DNA of 64,000 nucleotides. Origin: Akebia trifoliata (lineage: Eukaryota > Streptophyta > Magnoliopsida > Ranunculales > Lardizabalaceae). Below the pieces are notes generated by a model, which was not told where the DNA came from, ran no database searches, and saw only the letters and a program-made list of their open reading frames with translations. Position 1 is the first letter of the stretch. Each line of letters starts with the position of its first letter. Positions 58,840 to 64,000 of this stretch are shown here, piece by piece. The position numbers and the translations under genes were made by a program. The stretch lies in the NCBI GenBank assembly GCA_017979445.1, contig CM030713.1:24783163-24847162 (forward strand), in the 5' to 3' direction.

Positions 58840-59219
58840 GGGTCCCGTTCGGCACCCTAAGTTTTACCACACACTTTAACAAACGCGTTTTGTCTTACAT
58901 GGGTTAGAAGTTTCGGAATGAGCTGATATTTGGTGAGGATGATCTCTATGGTGAGGAGATCATCCTCACCAAAAATCAGCTCATTCCAAAACTTCTAACC
59001 CCATCAAAAATGGTTTACAAAAAATGGACGGTCCACAATTTTTCAACATGTAAACATAAGGCTAAACATTTCGGAATGGGCTGATTTTTGGGGAGCATGA
59101 TCTTCTAATCATAGAGATCATTCTCACCAAAAATCAGCCCATTCCAAAACTTCTAACCCATGTAGGACAAAAAACGTTTGTTAAGTGTGTGGTAAAACTT
59201 AGGGTGCTGAACATTTCCC
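58840..59219. mobile_element. (TA)n-associated MITE, copy 3
   Basis: 380 bp from GGGTCCCGTTC to ACATTTCCC, within (TA)n on both sides. Terminal repeats share 'ggcaccctaagttttaccac' / 'agcaccctaagttttaccac' on opposite strands. It has the same two-hairpin plan as copy 1 at 24487, but the outer 60 bp differ, which indicates subfamilies. Confidence 0.82.
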
Positions 59220-59299
59220 ATATATATATATATATATATATATTAGACAGTGACCTTCTAATCCTAAATGGGCGTTAGAATATATTGTTTGACAGTGAC

Positions 59300-59345
<46 letters not shown>

Positions 59346-59416
59346 CAGTGACCTTCTAATCCTAAATGGGCGTTAGAATATATATGTTTGACAGTGACCT
59401 TCCAGTTAGAAAAGTT

Positions 59417-59423
59417 TATAAAA
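59417..59423 (+). promoter_or_regulatory. Possible TATA box of the WAK-like gene
   Basis: TATAAAA, 68 bp before the ATG at 59491. The same sequence occurs in the outer repeat module at 58351, about 1.1 kb further upstream, so a duplicated promoter piece is possible. Confidence 0.35.
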
Positions 59424-59756
59424 GTGGTACTCTGATCCTATCTCTATATTAAATGCCCACAAAAATAAAAAGAAGAATAAGAAGTTAAAAATGAGTGGGA
59501 ATCAAATGTTGTTATTTTTGTTATGTGTAGTAGCAGCAGCAGCCGAAGAAATCTCTGAAGCTAAGCCCAACTGCCCTGAAAAATGTGGGATGGTCAGCGT
59601 TCCCTACCCTTTTGGTTTTGGCGAAGATTCGAGTTGTTACAAAGATTTAACATTCAAGTTATTTTGTAACGATACTGAACTGTTCTTTTATAACATTCCG
59701 ATTCTCAACATATCGCTGCAAGACAACCTAGTCATCGGCAAAATCGATATGGCTTT

Positions 59757-61549
59757 TGATGAACGGAACGCCTCACGGATTCTTTAAGAGTACGAGAGGT
59801 CTCAGGCAAGGAGACCCTTTATCACCTTTCTTATTTATCATAGTGGCTGAAGCTTTTGGTAAGATGATGGAAAGAGGGGTAGCAAGCGGATCGTTTTCAG
59901 GGTTCTCAGCAGGGGCAGGCACGCTTACCATTTCACACCTCCAATTTGCTGATGATACATTAGTTTTCTTAGATGACTCCATTGATCAGACAAGGAGGCT
60001 AGGCGGATTGTTGTGTTGTTTCGAAGCGATGTCTGGCATTCCAGTTAACACAAGAAAAAGTAAGGTGTTTCCGATCGGCTTGGCTAGATGCACAATCCTT
60101 CTGGCAGCATCGTTGGGTTGGCAAGTGGGTAGTCTTCCTTCGTCCTACTTGGGGATGCCTCTGGGGGCCCCCTATAGGAGGGTGGCAATTTGGGACCCGA
60201 TAGTGGAAAGAATAGAAAGGAAACTAGCAGGGTGGCAAGCGAATTATCTTTCGAAGGGAGGTAAGCTGACTTTGATTAAAAGTGTTCTTTCCAGCATTCC
60301 AATATATTTTCTTTCTCTTCTCTCAATGCCTCGAAGTGTAGAACTAAGGTTAGACAAGTTGTTTCGCGACTTTCTATGGCATGACAGAGTTGGGAATAGA
60401 AAACACCATCTTGTGAGTTGGAAACAAATTTGTTCAAATAAGAAACATGGAGGCCTCGGCATTAGGAGACTTGGGGAGATGAACGTGGCCTTGAGGGGCA
60501 AGTGGTTGTGGAGATTTGGGAACGATGAAAATAGCTTATGGAGACAAGTTATAGAGAGTAAGTTTAAGTTGAACAAGACAGGGTGGGAAAGCGGATCAAC
60601 AAGACAACCATATGGATGCGGGTTGTGGAAGGGTATCATGAAGATCATCCCACTATTCAAAATGAGAATAAAATTCAGAGTGGGTCAAGGCAACCGAGTA
60701 AAATTTTGGGAAGACACATGGTGTGGCAATCGGCCTCTAATGGAGGTATTCCCAACTTTGTATTCCATATCCTCAAAGAAAGGGCAACCAATCACATCCG
60801 TCCGGCGATTTATGGGTGGAGAATGGGCATGGGACCTTGGTTTTCGTAGGGACATTGATGACACGGAAATCCAAGAAGTTGGTAGATTAGTTGGTGAGGC
60901 TTCAAGTATCGTGTTTCGTATGGGAAGAGAAGATGAGAGAATATGGACGGCAAGCAAGGACGGAAGATTTTCGGTACGCTCTTTCTACCAATCCTTGTGC
61001 AATAATGGGGATTCGCTTTTTCCTTATGTCTCTATTTGGGGTCCAAAGGTGCCAAGCAAAGTTGCTTTCTTCACGTGGACGGCGGCTCTAGGAAGGATAC
61101 AAACGACGGATTTGTTGATGCGGCGTGGTTGGTGCGGAACGAGTTGTTGTGTACTTTGTATGGAAAATGGAGAATCATCGGATCACCTCCTAATCCATTG
61201 CAAGTTCTCGCATGGCATTTGGGCTCATTTTTTTAAATTATATGGGGTCTTAACATGCTTACCGGAATCAGTTAAAGATATCTTCATTGGTTGGTCATCA
61301 ATTGGCTATTCGTTTGGCGGCACAAAGTGGTTGCTTTGGACTATTATACCGTTTGCAATTTGTTGGGGGGTGTGGTTGGAAAGGAATAGGCGTATATTCG
61401 AGGGGAAACATAATGAATGTCCAAGCATGATCATGTCTATCTTGGGTCTTATCTTTTGTTGGTCCAAAGTGTATAAGGAGTTTAGGGGTCTGTTTTTTGA
61501 GGATTTTTTGTACAAGTGGGATGGGGTTTGCGGTTCCATTCGTAATTAG
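59757..61549 (+). CDS. LINE ORF2 C-terminal part: RT palm to zf-RVT
   Basis: About 597 codons stay open. They contain GLRQGDPLSPFLFIIVAEAF, the catalytic QFADDTLVFLDD, 'SYLGMPLGAPYRRVAIWDPI' (thumb side), KGGKLTLIKSVLSSIPIY, 'HLVSWKQICSNKKHGGLGIR', and near the end the zinc-ribbon-like CCVLCMENGESSDHLLIHC followed by ...ICWGVWLERNRRIFEG. The endonuclease and N-terminal RT are lost by 5' truncation, so it cannot retrotranspose by itself and has no natural start (first Met at 59759). Intact relatives nick DNA and copy their RNA at the target site. Confidence 0.88.
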
Positions 61550-61640
61550 TGCTGTTTTGTAATGCCCTTCCAAGTTGGTCATCTCGTCCGACTTGGTTTT
61601 TTTCAGAAATACAATACTATTTATCAAAAAAAAAAAAAAA
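59757..61640 (+). mobile_element. Young 5'-truncated L1-type LINE inside the WAK exon
   Basis: Starts within reverse transcriptase at MNGTPHGFF and ends in 15 A residues (61626-61640) after 'ttatc'. The sequence before it (...gcttttgat) and after it (ttgttacaac) shows no duplication beyond at most one T. The 1.88 kb body has a single long open frame with no stop until the natural end at 61549, which indicates recent insertion. It is the same family as the decayed copy at 9286-11310. Confidence 0.92.
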
Positions 61641-61897
61641 TTGTTACAACAGCTCAGGAAATACTAGCAACTTCGTTCAGCCAATGAATCTTACGGGAAC
61701 ACCATTCACGTTTTCAAACACCCGAAACAAGTTCTTCGCCACTGGTTGCGACACAATGGCTTTAATCTCAGAAAATGAAGAATTGATCTCTGGCTCTGCC
61801 TTTGGATGCATCTCTTTATGCAACGCGAACAGCGTTAATGTTAGTGAGGACAGTTCATGCTCAGGGGTCGGCTGCTGCCAGACTGAAATACCCAAAG

Positions 61898-62130
61898 GTA
61901 AATTACAAAAACGGTTATAAGTATTAAAATAACTTTTGTCATAGACACTCCGTTGATGTGATGCTTTACATAGAATCATAGATTTTTGCTCGTATCTCGA
62001 GGAAAATAATCCATGGTTATATACCCCACTGTCTCGTCAGCAGTGTTGTACGAAATCAGTTCAGGATTTTCCTTGTTATAAACACAAGTAGGTATGATAA
62101 AATATTATACTATCATGACCATTATAATTT
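61898..62130. other. Start of WAK-like intron
   Basis: AT-rich sequence after the donor. No further WAK exon recognised before the hAT-like element. Confidence 0.5.
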
Positions 62131-62997
62131 ACGGGTGCACATTGGATTGGGTAAATCTAAGAATCGAACCAGTCCAAAGCCTTTTGGATTGGATTGGATT
62201 GATTCGGATTGAGCATGGTTTGGTTCGGGTGCAAATTGTATATTAAAAAATTCGATTGATTTGGTTCGATTTTAGATTAGGGGTATAATAGAACCAAACC
62301 AATCCGAGAATTGAACTAATCCGAAGTATATGTACATATATATATTTATTTATTTAAAAATAAAATCCTTTCTTAGTTTCGTTCTTCTATTGTCTATTTC
62401 TCTTGTCTTCAATTTCATTTCCTCTATTTTTTTTTCTAATAAAAACTCATAAAAAAAATGTAAACAAATCTCTTTCTCAACTCTCAAATGGATTAATCCA
62501 TTCATAGAAAAACTTTTTCAAAAAGTTTAATTTCTTATTTTTTTATGAGAAACTTGATCCTGTGTTTGTTAGATGAAATATATTAGACGAACCTAGACTT
62601 ATATTCGTTAATCTACCATTTATAGATTAGTTTCCTCACTAATCTATTCAATATACCAATTTTAAAATTATAATTTTTTAGTCTCATTGAACTTATTCTA
62701 ATATTCAATTTATATAGATTTCAATCAAAATTTAATCCTAAAATCATTTTTATTTTAAAAATAGGTATTATTTATGATCTGATCCAAAGGGTTCCTCTTT
62801 TGAAAGAAAAAAAATACTAATTTTTCTATTTTGAAAATATGAGAATCGAGAACCGATCCGAATCAAGATTGATTTGGATTGGTTCGATTTTATAGGATAA
62901 TTTGATTGGTTTAATTCCAAATTTTTAGAATTGATTATGTTTGATTCGATTTCAATTTTGCAAAAATCCAAACTAATCCAAACCATGTGCACCCCTA
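62131..62997. mobile_element. hAT-like non-autonomous element (867 bp)
   Basis: Ends TACGGGTGCACATTGGATTG and, on the minus strand, TAGGGGTGCACATGGTTTGG. Flanks are TTATAATT (62123-62130) and TCATAATT (62998-63005), an 8-bp duplication with one mismatch, the size made by hAT transposases. Subterminal 'ggttcgattt/gattggatt' repeats are common in such elements. No transposase. Confidence 0.78.
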
Positions 62998-63005
62998 TCA
63001 TAATT

Positions 63006-63440
63006 AAGTGAGTTTTTAATTTTCTAAATTTCAGAATATCATTAATTTATATTATGTTATCTATAAAATTAGTTTAATTACAAAAAAAAAAAAAAAAAAA
63101 AAACCTAGGATATATTAAATGTGGGTTTTTTCAAAATGACAATCTCACTAATATTTATTTTTCAAAGTGACAATATGTTTTATTCATATAGCGACGGTCT
63201 GGATAAAAGGTAGCGAACCTGCGAGATCGTTACTTTTATAACTAGAGAGATTCTCACTTTTCAAATAAATATCAGCTATCTCCTATTTTATTTCAGCGAT
63301 ATTTTTATTTTGAATAACCCTTGATCTCACTCTTCATGTTTTTGGAATTAAAATGAAAAGTGAGATGGAATTGGATTTTCGTCAAAAGTTGATCTCAATT
63401 TAGAAAATTTATCTTTAATATATCATATTAAATATAATTT
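63006..63440. other. Unassigned interval with A run
   Basis: Contains a 23-base A run (63081-63103) and a short 'agcgacggtctgg' motif near 63191, similar to the CACTA subterminal motif, but no element boundaries. Nothing else recognised. Confidence 0.45.
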
Positions 63441-64000
63441 TCAAGTTTTATATGTTAGATCTGCCTGCAACTCAATGGCTATGATGTCATCCTCATTTGA
63501 TCCTGAAGAACCTGCAAACAAGAAATCGTTGTTATGATTCCAACCAATGAAACCAAAACCACCCCCTGCTGCTGAAACGGAACCGTCTATGTTGAGCTTG
63601 CTTCCAAGAGAAGGTACAGTTCCAAGATTGGAAGAAATGAGCACTTGAGCAATTTTTGTCATCCGAAACCACCACCCCATCAAATAAAAGAGATAGCTCA
63701 ATTCGAGATCTTCTCCAAGACGGAGTCACGAGATGAATCTACCCCTTCAAAAAGACGCTTATTACTCTCTCTCTCTCTCTCTCTCCAAACATGATAAATT
63801 AGAGAGCAAAAGCAAACGCAAAGCATGCCATAAATGACCTTGGAAGGGAATTTAACTCCTTGGAGCTTCCCATTCAGTAGGGCCCAAATCCATCCGATTA
63901 ACACCAAATTTTCTAAGAATGGATTTTCGAAGCCATCCACTGAAAGGGCATTCCAAGAAAATATGGTTGCTGTCTTCATTAGCTTGGCGACATAAAAGCT
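63441..64000 (-). pseudogene. LINE C-terminal region (zf-RVT and RNase H), truncated by window edge
   Basis: The minus strand reads RQANEDSNHIFLECPFSGWL then 'RKFGVNRMDLGPTEWEAP' (zf-RVT zinc-ribbon region, near 63840-63985). In another frame follow 'VIYGMLCVCFCSLIYHVWRE' and NKRLFEG. Then comes RNase H: SKLNIDGSVSAAGGGFGFIG and 'DDIIAIELQ' (63450-63640). Several frame changes show decay. It differs from the LINE at 59757, which lacks an RNase H, and may be related to the RNase H piece at 55242-55635. The 5' part lies beyond the window. Confidence 0.8.

Larger units (their letters stand above)
58309..59430. repeat. (TA)n-rich array of repeated modules upstream of the WAK gene
   Basis: A module 'tttgacagtgaccttctaat' followed by 'cctaaatgggcgttagaat' occurs about six times (58309, 58685, 58755, 58797, 59250, 59290, 59343, 59388 in full or part), separated by (TA)n tracts. 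The outermost copies are followed by the same 'gttagaaaagtttataaaa' (58343 and 59405), so the stretch between them looks like expansion at one locus. Two MITE copies are embedded. Confidence 0.8.
59491..61897 (+). pseudogene. Wall-associated-kinase-like gene, exon 1, split by a LINE
   Basis: ATG at 59491 opens MSGNQMLLFLLCVVAAAAEE, a signal peptide, then CPEKCGMVSVPYPFGFGEDS and KLFCNDTELFFY, the GUB_WAK_bind galacturonan-binding ectodomain of plant wall-associated kinases. Reading stops at ...IGKIDMAFD (59760), where LINE sequence starts. Right after the LINE poly-A, at 61642, the ectodomain resumes in register: CYNSSGNTSNF, 'FSNTRNKFFATGCDTMALIS', and the Cys-rich end 'SCSGVGCCQTEIPK', closing with donor GTAAAT at 61898 (phase 1). 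Such receptors bind pectin at the plasma membrane and signal through a cytosolic kinase; the EGF-like and kinase exons are not within the remaining 2 kb. The LINE puts extra codons and a stop into the exon, so a normal protein cannot form. Confidence 0.92.

Overview
The window looks like nuclear DNA of a flowering plant, probably a eudicot. It is AT-rich, genes have GT-AG introns, and it contains plant-specific families (wall-associated kinase ectodomain, SPEAR/TIE repressor, plant PHD-like small zinc finger, GA 2-oxidase, VIK-type kinase). Most of it is layered transposable-element sequence. Gene content is sparse: one compact gene that looks intact, two host genes broken by retroelements, one unrecognised multi-exon gene, and many captured or processed gene fragments.

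Layout. 1-0.8 kb: 3' end of a Copia element. 0.8-3.8 kb: unassigned. 3.9-6.7 kb: a 1.4 kb unit present twice in tandem, with a diverged third piece at 13.9 kb. 7.2-8.0 kb: an intact two-exon PHD-like zinc-finger gene (minus) with its promoter. 9.3-11.3 kb: a decayed LINE. 11.7-18.2 kb: MITEs, a hAT transposase relic and two CACTA-type MITEs. 18.7-21.6 kb: exons of an unrecognised minus-strand gene whose intron phases mostly match. 22.4 kb: one VIK-like kinase exon. 24.5 kb: a MITE sitting in a (TA)n tract. 25.2-30.0 kb: the last two exons of another minus-strand gene, split by a complete 4.5 kb Copia element with AACCC target duplications. 30.3 kb: a GA 2-oxidase fragment.

31-32.7 kb: a probable solo LTR of Ogre/Tat type. 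32.7-34.8 kb: a chromovirus relic lacking reverse transcriptase. 34.8-35.6 kb: a large hairpin. 36.3 kb: a CACTA MITE. 36.8-38.4 kb: an RBM26/27-type CCCH pseudogene. 39.1-39.7 kb: a 100-bp tandem repeat. 39.8-48.0 kb: a plant mobile domain (PMD) reading region that is interrupted by a 4.9 kb Pack-type CACTA element (42,010-46,952). That element has matching 25-bp ends, an AAT target duplication, and pieces of at least five unrelated host genes (SPEAR, TM9SF, importin beta-1, CAX, WD40), all on the plus strand. 48.2-53.0 kb: a decayed Tat/Ogre-like Gypsy (minus), for which the PMD frame lies antisense. 53.0-55.2 kb: two of its LTRs head to head. 55.2-55.6 kb: the RNase H end of a LINE.

58.3-59.4 kb: (TA)n tracts with two more copies of the TA-targeting MITE. 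59.5-61.9 kb: the first exon of a wall-associated-kinase-like gene, cut by a young LINE and readable again on the far side in the same frame with no visible target duplication. 62.1-63.0 kb: a hAT-like non-autonomous element. 63.4-64.0 kb: a second, different LINE (minus).

The genes do not form a pathway. The main interest is gene-fragment shuffling by CACTA elements, precise retroelement insertion into host exons, and nested MITEs. Product names come from recognising protein motifs by eye. Junctions, target duplications and splice phases were read directly from the bases.
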